A stretch of DNA of 64,000 nt from positions 5,577,173 to 5,641,172 of the forward strand of contig NC_133501.1 of assembly GCF_025370935.1 (NCBI RefSeq). The letters run 5' to 3'. The translations under genes and the position numbers were made by a program. Position 1 is the first letter of the stretch. Every line of letters begins with the position of its first letter. Source of the DNA: Choristoneura fumiferana (Eukaryota > Arthropoda > Insecta > Lepidoptera > Tortricidae). This document shows positions 1-9,734 of this stretch, piece after piece. The notes beneath the pieces are model-generated. The model was given only the letters and a program-made list of their open reading frames with translations. It had not been told where the DNA came from and made no database searches.

Positions 1-90
1 AATGGCTTCAACTGACCAACAGAGCGTTCCGTGAAGAGAAATTTCAATTTTCAATTTCTGGATTCTGAAAACGACTGCAAGTGGCTTATT

Positions 91-631
91 AAAAAAAAAC
101 CGGACAAGAGCATGTCGGAATGCCCTAAATAGGGTTCCATAGCCATTACGAAAAAATTAGGTAATGTTTTTCTAAGGATTTCGTATTTTATACGGAATCT
201 TTCAAGTTTAGGTATATTTTATACCTTAGGCTGCTATTTAGTCATAAACTACTAATAATTCTCAAACAAACTTAGCCGCTATAGTTTTCCTTGAAAGTTT
301 GATATACTTACTACCATCCTGAATTTTTTCGAAATTTTCCACCCACCGGTTTAGATTTTAGAGGGGGGGGGACGCTCGATTTTAATGAAAGCTTGCACTT
401 TAAAGTTGTATATTACGCAAAAAAATCACTGAATCTAAAAATCGTTTTAGCAAACCCCTAATAGTTTTAAAAGACCTATCCAACGATACCCCACACTATA
501 GGGTTGGATGAGGAAAAAAAAATCACCCCCACTTTACGTGTATGGGAGGTACCCTGAGAAAAGACAGACAGACAGACATGGCGAAACTAAAAGGGTTCCG
601 TTTTTGCCATTTTGGCTCCGGAACCCTAAAA
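91..631 (+). repeat. Interspersed repeat family R1 (copy 1)
   Basis: The stretch begins near an AACCGGACAAGAGC end and finishes with the GGAACCCTAAA end. Two other copies lie at about 4955-5490 (plus, 5'-truncated) and 57007-57634 (minus). The shared core includes GATTTCGTATTTTATACGG, a G-run followed by ACGCTCGATTTTAATGAAA and a PyACAGACAGACA segment. No coding capacity and no clear terminal inverted repeat were seen, so the class is unassigned. It lies directly upstream of the first exon of the RanBD-like gene. Confidence 0.8.
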
Positions 632-687
632 ATGATTAGTTGTTTTTCTCTTTAACCCATATAACAATATTATTGCTTCTTTTTCAG

Positions 688-3600
688 AACGCGGATTTCA
701 ATGAAATGTGTATAATGTACAGATTCGACTTTCTGAATCGCCGTTGGATATCGCGAGGGCCAGGGCAATTGTTAATATTGTTTGACTTAGAAAACAACAG
801 GTGGCTGCTACAGTTCCGACGACTTATATCACCTGGTGTAAGTCCTTTTAGCTAAATCTACTAAACCCTATTTAATGAACTAACTTAGATAAATTCAATA
901 CTTAGACCATAATAGTACGGAGAACAGATGGCAGTGGGGCCGAAAAGTTATCGAATGGAGACGAAGGATCAGCAAGCGCAGCGTAGGATGTCCACTAATG
1001 AGATGGACGAGATGGATTGGTTAAAGCCGCGGGTTCGAGATGAAGCTTCCAACCGAAGCAACTGGAGGTATATGGGGGTGGACTATGTCTAACAGTGGAC
1101 GTCCTATGCGTGATATGGTGACGGTGATGAGGATAAACTCAGCATTCAACAGAGCTTTGAACATTTTGTACAGTCAGTAGCAGAAGTGGATGAGCGGTAA
1201 CGGTTCTCAAGATATTCTACACACGACTCTACTGCAAAGGTAATAAGAGTGTTTAGATTTTGAGCAGCAGAACTGCTCATCTAGCTCTGCTACTGAGTGT
1301 ATTTATCACGTACAAAATTTCTCTCTGACAAGCATGCGGGTCACCTGATGGGAAGCAATTACCGCCGCCCATGGACACCTGCCAACACGAGGGGTATCAC
1401 AGTTGCGTTGCAGGCCCTTTGAGATACTGAAAGGGCCGTTTTTAAAGATCTCTCAGCTGTACTGCTCCGGAAACCTATCCCAGGAAGCTGGTTCCATATT
1501 TTAGTATATTTGTCACATAAAATAACAAGAGTTTAAGTGAATGTGTGAGAGAGACTGAGCTAACTTTGCAGGAGTTCCGAGTGACCTGGATCATGCCCAT
1601 CCACCCTGGATTGAGGCTTCAGGAGATGAAGTACAACGTCCGCGCCTGGGAGTGGACCTACCACTATCTGACGAATGATGGCGAGGGAAAGTTCGACAAC
1701 TTAGCGGTCCGATTCAGGGAAGAAGAGACAGCAAAAGCGTTCCATGAAAAGTTTAACGAAGTGAAGGAGATGGTGGTAAGCTATGATTGATTAGTTTGGA
1801 GTCAAAATAAATGGAACATCTGTTTTGCTCCTCCGCCAAGTAGTGAGGCCAAGTCGTGCGAAACAGCTATTCCATATACAGATATTCCATTTATTTTAAC
1901 ATGGACCTCCCCAAAGCGAGTCTTTTTGTATTTTTTATTTCAACTCCAAATTTTTTACTGTTACGGTCATCCCGTAAACCCATATCGAAAATACAAACAG
2001 AGGCATGGATGCACAGAAAAACCAGAAAAAGAGACCAGCGCAGGGAATCGAACCCAAGTCCTCAGCATTCCGTGCTGCGTGCCATGCCCCTACACCACCA
2101 GTGCTCCCAGCGCTGGTCTCTTTCCTGGTTTTTCTGTGCATCCATATCTCAGTTTGTATTTTCGATATGGTGTTAAGCATTAAAATTCGGATTGTCTAAA
2201 ATAGCTTACGGCTAAAAATTTAATTTTCAAATCTTTTTTTGCTGACTGTACTTTAGCCACTTGACAATAGGTACGACGATACCATGGTATCCAAAACCAA
2301 AATGCTTCAAACCGTCCGTGGATACTTTATAGTGTCGTAAAGTTTAACCTTGATTTTGTGAATAAATCATAAATTATCTACATGCTATTGCTTAAATAGT
2401 ATTTGAATGAGTAAACATTAATTTACGTCTCAGTATTTATTCTTTATTCAAAACCTTGTAATTAAAAAATTGTGGACACACAGCGCGTTTCGTCCTTCGT
2501 TAAAATACCCGGACGGTTAAGGTTGTCGCTCATTCCGGACTGTCAAGTGGTTAGTTGACTGAACTTGCATTGTCCACTTTAGGTAGGTAGGTACATATTA
2601 TGTTGGGATGCACTCCCAGGATACCTACCGTAAAACGAGGCTACTTTGCCCCCCACTGGGTAACTATGCTCCAGTTCTGTATTTTGTTTAAATGTCTTGC
2701 AGGTTGCAGTCCCGGTACCCGATACACGTCCCAATAAATTGATCTACTTTACATAAATACATATATATGAACATACCACAGCATAATAATTTTTAAAATA
2801 AAACAAAGATTACGAAATTTGGAGCAAAAATCGGTGCAAAGTAGCCTCGTTTTACGGTACGCGTTTCTTTAACATTAACAGTACACCGTATCATGCCATG
2901 ACCGTTATAGGAACGTGTCAGGAACGGAATGTCAAGCGCATACATGGCACGCGACGGCCACGGTTGGTTAGGAACCGTACTAGTGGGCATAGGTCTCATA
3001 CTTTTCAATACAAAGAATATATTTTCATCGCTTTAGAGAAGCAAGGATGAAAATTAAAAATCCTAAATATTTTTTTCCCTTTTTTTTCTCCTCTTTATTA
3101 GAAAAAAAAAACATATACAGGCCTATATAATGCAATAAGTACAGCCTATAAGTATTTGTAATTATTTTGTTTTGTTATTTTCTTTTGTGTTTATTATATG
3201 TGATTGTTTTCATGTTTTTGGTATAAACTGTAATCACAATACAAGTAATAGGCAGTATTTCGACTTCATACTAGTGCCCGAATCGACGCACGCACACAAC
3301 CAAGAGTCACTTATACGGCCGCAAATCAATGTTCGCAAGACAAAACTACGCAGTGCCACGCCGCGCGCCGCGCAGTCCGGTCGCTGGTCGAGTGCTGTGC
3401 CGCGCCGGCCGCTCTATTCGCCCCCGTTTCGATTCCGTAACGTAGCTAGCGCTCGGTTCTAACTCTTCATACGAATGAGAAATTTTTATGTGATAAAATT
3501 CAACAACAAGTCGTTTCGAACTTGCCGCAATAGACGCATTTTTTTTTTACTACCAACTTATAATTTAATTAATAAATAATAATCATAAAATTAACATATT

Positions 3601-6600
3601 TTGTATCCCTACCCCCAAAACTACACACATACAATAAAAATCTACACACTTCTGTTTTACTTTTCGTAGACGCCAACCATAGCGCTCCGCGCATTTGTAG
3701 GTATAAATTTCATTGCTTGTATTGTGCTGTAATGCTGTAATTTTCATTGGTTTATAAATAAATAAATTGACTGACACGTCGCTATTACCGTCTTGTTATG
3801 ATGAGGTGTAATGCCTAAAGACCTTTACTGTGAATCGTTGTGATACTGACACACACTTAATAGACACATACTTAATAGATTTTTTTTAGTTCTCTAAAAT
3901 AGTTTCATTCACTGACCGAATCATACTTTGCCCACATTGATCATGTCTAAGTCGATTCGTTCCTGATTCGACACTAATTTCCTAACTGGTCATATTGCTA
4001 ACTCGTCATATTCCTGATTCGTCATTTTTTTTTTTCGATTTGATTCGTCATATTCTTAACTCGTCATTGTACAGTACCTACATTAAAACTTCGATCTGTT
4101 TCTGGCACTGTATTATGGTTCTTATCATTTACCACAGAGGATTTAAATAAGTATTATAATTAATTTTGTGCAGGCAAATGTACATGGTATGACGAGTAAG
4201 GAATATGACGAATCAGAAATATGACCAGTTATGAAAGTGTCGAATTAGGAATATTACGAATCAGGAACAATAAGCTCTAAGCCGTATCCCGAATTCCTGA
4301 CTCTCTAATATGTATTAATTGTATGTGTTGGTGAAATAAATAAATAAATATTGCCCGCAGATTGACACGACCACGCATGCGAGGAGATACCGTTTCGCTA
4401 CTAGCTGCCCCACTTGGCCCCCCACAAGGGAGGTCTCCTCCCCCTCTGACGTCACGTCCATCTGTGGCGCAGTTTCGCCCACTTTCAACGCGTCGTCGCC
4501 TACTTTTGATGACTTGCCGCCCACTGCTGGCGCCATATCGCCGACTGACGGCATATCACCCACTTTTGACACCACGGAGCACATAGCAGTCCAGACTAAC
4601 CCAAATGGTATGTACCACATTATAATACTAAGTGAAGATAAGCTCCGACGGAGCAGGGCGGAACGGCTTGAATTCACTGTTGGCTTTCCGTTCAAGTTCA
4701 CCTCGACGATGAACCACGGATGGGTTCGAAACATTCGAGCATGGCTCGACTACAGCCATGCAAGTGTAGCGGTGATCGGTAATGCGCAAAAGTAGAGTAA
4801 TTGGTATCGTAGGGGACTGAGCGAGACGCGGGGCTGGCAAGTGTAAGCGCTGATTGGCGCGCGACTCAAATAACGGCCATCGCTACACTGACATGTCGTG
4901 GGCTGAACTAAAACGAGATTCACCCGTGTACCTTATTAACTGACTGCAAAAAAAGCAGTAACAAGTAATAGTTTTCCAAGGATTTCGTATTTTATACGGA
5001 ATCTTCCAAGTTTAGGTATATTTTATTTTTAGGCTGCTATTTACTCTTAAACTACTAATAATTCTCAAGCACACTTAGCCGTTATAGTTTTCCTTGAAAG
5101 TTTGATATACTTACTACCATCCTGAATTGTTTCAAATGTTTCCACCCACTGGTTTAGATTTTATAGGGGGGGACGCTCGATTTTAATGAAAGTTTGCACT
5201 TTAAAGTTGAATATTTCGCAAAGAAATCAATGAATCGAAAAATCGTCTTAGTAAACCCCTAATGTTTTTAAAAGATCTATCCAACGATACTCCACACTAT
5301 AGGGTTGGACGAGAAAAAAAAACACCCCACTTTATATCTATAAAAAATTATTTTTTATTGTACCACTTTGTCGGCATAGTTTATATATATATCCGTGCAA
5401 AATTACAGCTTTCTAGCATTGATAGTCCCTGAGCAAAGCCGCGGACGGACGGACAAACATGGCGAAACTATAAGCTCCGGAACCCTAAAAAAACAGTAAC
5501 GTCCGCATCTCGGCAAACCTAGTGTAGGATGCCCTCCAGCTAGGTGGTGAGACGATCTGGGAAAGGTAGAAGCGAGCCGAAGACGGCGCAGCACTCGTTG
5601 GGGAGGCTTATGCCCAGCAGGGGACTGCTACAGGCTAATGATGAATCCAGTAAAAGCTACCTACGTATATTTCTAGATGGCGCTCCGGCAGGAATACCTG
5701 AAAGTCATTTGGACATCATCATGCCATCCACGTAAGTGTCTATGTACCTATTATCTATTTATTTTTCAATTATGTCAGCCTGATTTCTGGTCTGGTGAAG
5801 TCGTGGTGGCCTAGTGGTTTGACGTATCGCCTCTCAAGCAGAGGGTCGTGGGTTCAAACCCCGGCTCGCACCTCTGAGTTTTTCGAAATTCATGTGCGGA
5901 ATTACATTTGAAATTTGCCACGAGCTTTGCGGTGAAGGGAAACATCGTGAGGAAACCTGCACATACCTGCGAAGTAATTCAATAGTGTGTGTGTAGTTCC
6001 CAATCCGCACTGGGCCCGCGTGGGAACTACGGCCCATGCCCTCTCATTCTGATAGGAGGTCTGTGCCCAGCAGTGGGACGTATATAGGCTAGGATGTGTG
6101 TGTGCAATAAAGAGTTTACATACATACATAATCATCTAACATAACCAGCACTGGTAAGAGTGGTAGGGACCAAATTATTCCGTAACTTAATTAGTTTCTG
6201 GCGCTTCACCTCACGCTGCCAAGGTAAGCTTGCTTGCAAATGTAACAAAAATATCTAAGAACCATCGCTAGAAAACCAGCTTTCAAATAAAAAAACCGGC
6301 ATTCAAATCGGTCCACCCGTTTAAGAGCTAAGGTGCCACAGACAGACAGACACACATAGCGGTCAAACTTATAACACCCCTCTTTTTGCGTTGGGGGTTA
6401 AAAAGTGGCTCAGGGGTTAACGGACACACAAACATACAGACGTGAAAACGACTTTGATCTATATTACCTATGTATGAAGCACTAAATATCCAAGACTTGG
6501 GAGCAAATCTTTGTACTATGTTATACCTACTTTTATCAACCCTGACGGGAAATCAAACCACTATCTAAGATGACCAGATAGATACTGTGGGGACTGTAAC

Positions 6601-7392
6601 TTGGTAAGAGCTTAGGTACTGGGGATCAACGCGCGTGACTTTAAACTGTTAAGAAATAACAAGGCTAATGTTCCGCTGATTCAGATTTATTGTAGAACTT
6701 AAAAATACATTTACATAGAATGGCACCAGCCGCTTAGGCTATCGGGAGCAATCTGTTCTCCCCGGCATGTATACCGCTGTCAATCTGTTTTAAAGTTATA
6801 TTCTAGAAACACAATATAAAAAAAACCTATCCTTTTATACAAAACTAGGTTAATCTAACCTGCCAGGTGGTCAGTTTTACCACCTGCCAGCGGTATACAG
6901 CCTAGTTCCTACAATACACATGGAATTCACATAGTTGTCTATTTCAGATCGGGAACCTCCCAAACCCTGCGAACAGTCAACAACAACGAGGAAATAGTGC
7001 ATGAATTGAAAGAAATCAAGAACAAACAAAATGAAACTCTTGTTGAGGTTAAAAGAATAGCTTCACTGATCCAACGTCATGATAAAAATAGCGAAGAAAA
7101 TAAAGCAATAGTGACAGCAACAACAACAAGCGACAATTGTGAAGACGTTCACAAAGATAAAGCACAAGAAAAGAAAAATAACGGAAATCGTAGGGCATCA
7201 GTAAGCAATGGAAAAACGTCTGGGTGTACTGGTGTTTTGAAGCCACGGACTAAAATATCCAACGAAAATATTCAACAGAATAACGAGAATAGTCATGATG
7301 ATGCAAAGATCCAAGCAAAAAAAGAGATAGGTGTAAGTAAAGGAAAAGATAATAAAAATAAATCTTTGAGTAAAAGGAAAGTAATAAAATGA
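688..7392 (+). CDS. RanBD1-like domain protein, five exons (5' end outside window)
   Basis: Exons at 688-837, 1572-1775, 4361-4607, 5677-5731 and 6948-7392 have AG/GT borders (GTAAGT, GTAAGC, GTATGT, GTAAGT donors) and phases 0, 0, 0-to-1, 1-to-2 and 2, so one frame runs through all of them. Exons 1-2 (about 118 residues) resemble a Ran-binding domain: MYRFD, then SRGPGQLLILF, an aromatic WEW core and LAVRF...AKAFHEKF at the end. The usual asparagine-histidine pair of RanBDs is not seen, so Ran binding is uncertain. Exon 3 carries SPTFD/SPTFN/SPTD repeats. Exon 5 starts with a short helical segment (EEIVHELKEI...) and then becomes K/N/E-rich. It stops at TGA 7390-7392, which overlaps the ATG of the next ORF. 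The start codon and upstream exons are not in view. Confidence 0.72.
930..1112 (+). pseudogene. RTE-type LINE 3'-end remnant
   Basis: Translation gives a broken RKVIEWRRRISKRSVG...MRWT segment. This is the WG-KVLEW-R-G-R-S-VGRPPTRW domain seen at the C-terminus of lepidopteran RTE-like ORFs (better preserved at 42459-42677). It ends in the typical AACAGTGGACGTCC. It lies in an intron of the RanBD-like gene and carries stops and shifts. Confidence 0.6.
1345..1425 (+). repeat. Fragment of repeat family R4
   Basis: The fragment contains GGGTCACCTGATGG...ACCGCCGCCCATGGACACCTG followed by CGTTGCAGGCC. It matches parts of copies at 37150-37256, 37912-38030, 41040-41385, 42105-42385 and 60088-60308. 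Confidence 0.6.
1996..2175. repeat. Head-to-head pair of SINE-4 ends
   Basis: A minus-strand copy of a tRNA-derived SINE (1996-2102, with GGGAATCGAACCC as the reversed B box) abuts the plus-strand 3' half of the same family (CTGGTCTCTTTCC to GTATTTTCGATAT, 2103-2175). Other copies are at 14503-14598, 46483-46600 and, as a 3' part only, 11409-11467. Confidence 0.65.
2253..2554. mobile_element. MITE family with TTAA-like ends (copy 1)
   Basis: The ends are TTAGCCACTTGACA and TGTCAAGTGGTTAG, an inverted pair. The body matches 61470-61700 closely (TACCATGGTATCCAAAACC and on), and that copy is flanked by TTAA on both sides. TTAA targets suggest a non-autonomous piggyBac-like element. Confidence 0.6.
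2628..2857. mobile_element. TA-flanked MITE, 22-bp inverted ends
   Basis: The left end CCGTAAAACGAGGCTACTTT is matched by the inverted right end, and TA stands on each side (TA|CCGTAAA...TTTACGG|TA). It is 230 bp with no ORF. The TA target duplication suggests a Tc1/mariner-related non-autonomous element. Confidence 0.75.
3275..3470. other. GC-rich island inside intron
   Basis: This is a strikingly GC-rich stretch (GCCGCGCGCCGCGCAGTCC and similar) in an AT-rich intron. No splice sites or protein similarity were recognised. It may be a repeat fragment. Confidence 0.35.
3953..4275. repeat. Inverted element built of degenerate short motifs (TCGTCATATTCCTGATTCG type)
   Basis: The left arm (3960-4060) is a run of variants of GATTCGTCATATTCCTAACTCGTC. 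The right arm (4188-4270) is the same kind of run in reverse complement (ATATGACGAATCAGAAATATG). The spacer is AT-rich. Similar designs with other motifs occur at 19160-19740 and 61768-62334. Confidence 0.6.
4955..5490 (+). repeat. Repeat family R1 (copy 2, 5'-truncated)
   Basis: It shares with 91-631 the ATTTCGTATTTTATACGGAAT segment, the G-run plus ACGCTCGATTTTAATG, and the CCGGAACCCTAAAAA end. It lies in the intron between the third and fourth exons of the RanBD-like gene. Confidence 0.75.
5494..5642 (+). pseudogene. RTE-type LINE 3'-end remnant
   Basis: It contains TAGTGTAGGATGCCCTCC...GGTGGTGAGACGATCTGG...CTCGTTGGGGAGGCTTATG followed by CAGCAGGGGACTGC. These are the recognisable 3' end words of the RTE-like family seen at 42459-42680. 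It is heavily decayed. Confidence 0.55.
5806..6092 (+). repeat. tRNA-derived SINE-2 (full-length copy)
   Basis: An A-box-like TGGCCTAGTGGTTTGA and a B box GGGTTCAAACCCC are followed by the family body (GAGGAAACCTGCACATACC, CCAATCCGCACTGGGCCC) and the tail GTGCCCAGCAGTGGGACG. Other copies are at 30293-30521, 17041-17215 (minus), 40553-40693 (3' part) and 59819-60086. Confidence 0.85.
6210..6402 (+). repeat. Repeat family R2
   Basis: It contains CCATCGCTAGAAAACC, ATTCAAATCGGTCCACCCG, GGTGCCACAGACAGACA and the AACACCCCTCTTTTTGCG...GGGGGTTAAAAA end. Matching copies are at 17690-17941 and 45404-45637. No coding capacity was seen. Confidence 0.7.
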
Positions 7393-8231
7393 CTGTGCCA
7401 ATTAGTACAGAACCTTCAGAACAACCTAATGGGCCTCCAGCACTTACTGATTTGAGTTATCTTGCTGACGAAGAGATGGACTCTGACGACTCGAATTCCA
7501 GAAAAGGTAACGTAACAAAAAATAATTTGCCAATCAACAAAGACGAATGTACAAACAATGAAAATATAGATGAATCAAGAGAAGATGGTACTAATGATAC
7601 TCAAGAAACACCCAAAAGTGCGGCAAATGAAATGTACGCCATGTCAAAGCCAAGCACATCAGAAATACTTTCTCAACCCGATATTTTAACACAAACTAAT
7701 ACTGCCAAGCTAATGAAAAATGGCCTATTATGTATTGAAAATGAAACTACAAAAACAATAACAGTGACTGTTCTGAAAAATAAAAAACCCGCTAAAACTG
7801 AAACTACAACTAACAATACAAACAATGGAGACCAAGTAAAAGAAGATGACAGAAATAAGGATCTGGAAGCAAGTTATGCTTCTGTGAATTCGGAAACCAG
7901 TTCAAGACATGCCGCCAAAGAAAATGGCCCCGAATTGGCGAAAGATAAAAAAGATAATAGTTTAACTGAAGAAAAGAGCAAAAATACTGAAGAAGACACT
8001 GTAGTTACTAAAATGGAAACTAACATGATGAAGAAAGGGGAGGGAAAAGTAGTAAGGGAAACAAATACTAATGAAATGAATCTGCGACCTCTTCAAATAA
8101 CAATAAAAATCATGAGAGTATTTTGTAGAATCATATTTTATATGCTTGGTTTAGGTGTCGTCACACTGGTTACAATTCTTTTGATATATTTTTTCGAAGA
8201 GATCAGGTTTTCTATTGAGTGCTTGGAGTAG
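7389..8231 (+). CDS. Acidic low-complexity ORF with C-terminal membrane segment; likely 3' part of the RanBD-like gene
   Basis: This 280-codon ORF begins at an ATGA overlap with the preceding stop and is in the -1 frame relative to it. It is rich in N, K, E, T and S. A hydrophobic stretch at about residues 245-269 (FCRIIFYMLGLGVV and on) is followed by a short EEIRFSIECLE tail, the layout of a tail-anchored membrane protein. The frame is already open from 7374. One extra A in the AAAA run at 7386-7389 would join it to the upstream frame, so this is most simply the rest of the last exon of the same gene, interrupted by a 1-base assembly or allelic deletion. A genuine frameshift or reinitiation is less likely but possible. 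The stop is TAG at 8229-8231. Function is unknown. Confidence 0.6.
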   Translation: MTVPISTEPSEQPNGPPALTDLSYLADEEMDSDDSNSRKGNVTKNNLPINKDECTNNENIDESREDGTNDTQETPKSAANEMYAMSKPSTSEILSQPDILTQTNTAKLMKNGLLCIENETTKTITVTVLKNKKPAKTETTTNNTNNGDQVKEDDRNKDLEASYASVNSETSSRHAAKENGPELAKDKKDNSLTEEKSKNTEEDTVVTKMETNMMKKGEGKVVRETNTNEMNLRPLQITIKIMRVFCRIIFYMLGLGVVTLVTILLIYFFEEIRFSIECLE

Positions 8232-8282
8232 GAAAATAACTAGAAATCTAGATCGTTCAAAATATACTTCCTACTAAAAAAG

Positions 8283-8345
8283 TGTATCACTGATGTCTCC
8301 TGAGTTACGGGACAGAATTACATAGACTAAAAAGTAGATTGACCC
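8283..8345 (-). repeat. Fragment of R6 MITE
   Basis: GTGTATCACTGATGTCTCC...CTAAAAAGTAGATTGACC matches one end of the element at 57687-57963 and the copy at 15500-15716. It lies just downstream of the RanBD-like gene's stop. Confidence 0.6.
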
Positions 8346-8675
8346 AATTAAAAGTAATACCGTTTGACTCATTGAAAAAAAAACTACTTTTATGACTTCA
8401 TGTTTTATTTCTTTGAGTTAAGTATAAAATCAATTAATAACAAAGACAAATAGATAATTAAATACTAACATTACATAATTGGCGTTGTCCATAATCAATT
8501 AACTAAAAGAATTTCATTGCTCACCCGCGACCTTGTGATAGCTAAGTTTATGCAAGATATACGTGTTCATGCAGTTCCTCCACCTCCACACTGTAAGAAC
8601 ACACACAAATCACACAAACTCATCTATCACCACCACCACACCACACAACATCTAACATCTGATCTGGAGTCTAAA

Positions 8676-9428
8676 GGCGCGGCCACATGCAGTCGCTCGT
8701 CGCTCGTTTCCAGCGATAAATCTGGTCACGTGACATATAGCGATAAAGCTGAAAATGTTGAGCTACTGCTGTATGCAATCGCTCGTCGCTACGCTACAAA
8801 TCTGGTCACGTGACATATAGCGTTAAAGCTGAAAATGGGTTACTGCTGTATGCAATCGCTCGTCGCTACAAATCTGGTCACGTGACATATAGCGATTAAG
8901 CTGAAAATGTTGAACTACTGCTGTATGCAATCGCTCGTCGCTACAAATCTGGTCACGTGACATATAGCGATTAAGCTGAAAATGTTGAGCTACTGCTGTA
9001 TGCAATCGCTCGTCGCTACAAATCTGGTCACGTGACATATAGCGATTAAGCTGAAAATGTTGAGCTACTGCTGTATGCAATCGCTCGTCGCTACAAATCT
9101 GGTCACGTGGTATATAGCGATAAAGCTGAAAATGTTCAGCTTCAAAATAGGAAGCAGCAATGTGGTGACACTGATAAACCCATTTTTGGTACTTGTAAAC
9201 AAACGACATTTCGTCAAGCTTTTTTTTCAAGCAGCCGCCATGTAGACGCTGCTGTTCGTCTACTTTTTTGAGTCACGAGAAATTCGAAATAGGATCACGT
9301 GACCAGATTGGTCACTGCAAACGAGCGACGAGCGATTACCGATTTGAATTGCGGTAAATTCAAAATGGGGTCACGTGACCAGATTTATCGCTGGAAACGA
9401 GCGTCGAGCAACTGCATGGGGCAGCGCC
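8676..9428. mobile_element. MITE with about 58-bp inverted ends carrying a 75-bp tandem array
   Basis: Left end GGCGCGGCCACATGCAGTCG pairs with right end CTGCATGGGGCAGCGCC, and the arms continue through TTTCCAGCGATAAATCTGG and CACGTG. Nothing protein-like is convincing here; apparent repeated peptides are translations of the array. No target duplication was recognised. Confidence 0.65.
8722..9135 (+). repeat. Tandem array, about 75-bp unit, six copies
   Basis: TCTGGTCACGTGACATATAG recurs at about 8721, 8801, 8873, 8948, 9023 and 9098, so spacing settles to exactly 75 bp. Each unit contains the palindrome GTCACGTGAC (last copy altered to CACGTGGT) and GCAATCGCTCGTCGCTAC. Confidence 0.9.
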
Positions 9429-9734
9429 TTGACATCTATTAGCATAGTGTACGGCTGTGTTGCTCTGAAGATGAGTTCAGTTTGAGTTTAAAACGCTTCA
9501 GTGTAGAATGGTGGTGGTGATAGATGAGTTTGTGTGATTTGTGTGTGTTCTTACAGTGTGGAGGTGGAGGAACTGCATGAACACGCATATCTTACATAAA
9601 CTTAGTAATCGGAAGGTCGCGAGTGAGCAAAAAAATATTTTAATTCATTAAAATTATTACTAAAAGTAAAATAATAAAACTATACCTAATTGCTAGATTA
9701 ACACATTAATACGTTGCTAGATTTTCCCATATCT

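Larger units (their letters stand above)
8499..9648. mobile_element. Non-autonomous Penelope-derived element with inverted ends and a nested MITE
   Basis: The outer arms (8499-8648 and about 9440-9648) match the inverted terminal repeats of the Penelope-like element at 33296-35794 (GAGTGAGCAA ends, GTGGAGGTGGAGGAACTGC, GTGGTGGTGATAGATG). The right arm keeps a mutated hammerhead core (CTGAAGATGAG but TTTAAAAC in place of CGAAAC), and the left arm lacks it. No RT coding is left. Between the arms sits a separate palindromic element (8676-9428) with a tandem array. Confidence 0.7.

Noticed and set aside
1..60. Possible upstream exon end (open frame with a GTGAAG donor near position 31)
   Set aside because: Too short to judge at the window edge, no acceptor visible, and no similarity to the start of a Ran-binding domain.
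3172..3462. 96-residue ORF over the GC-rich island
   Set aside because: Lies in an intron of the RanBD-like gene, has no splice logic, and its arginine/proline-rich end reflects GC-rich repeats.
8823..9230. Minus-strand 135-residue ORF with perfect peptide repeats
   Set aside because: It is the translation of the 75-bp tandem array; since 75 is a multiple of three the frame stays open automatically. No splice sites or start context support a protein.
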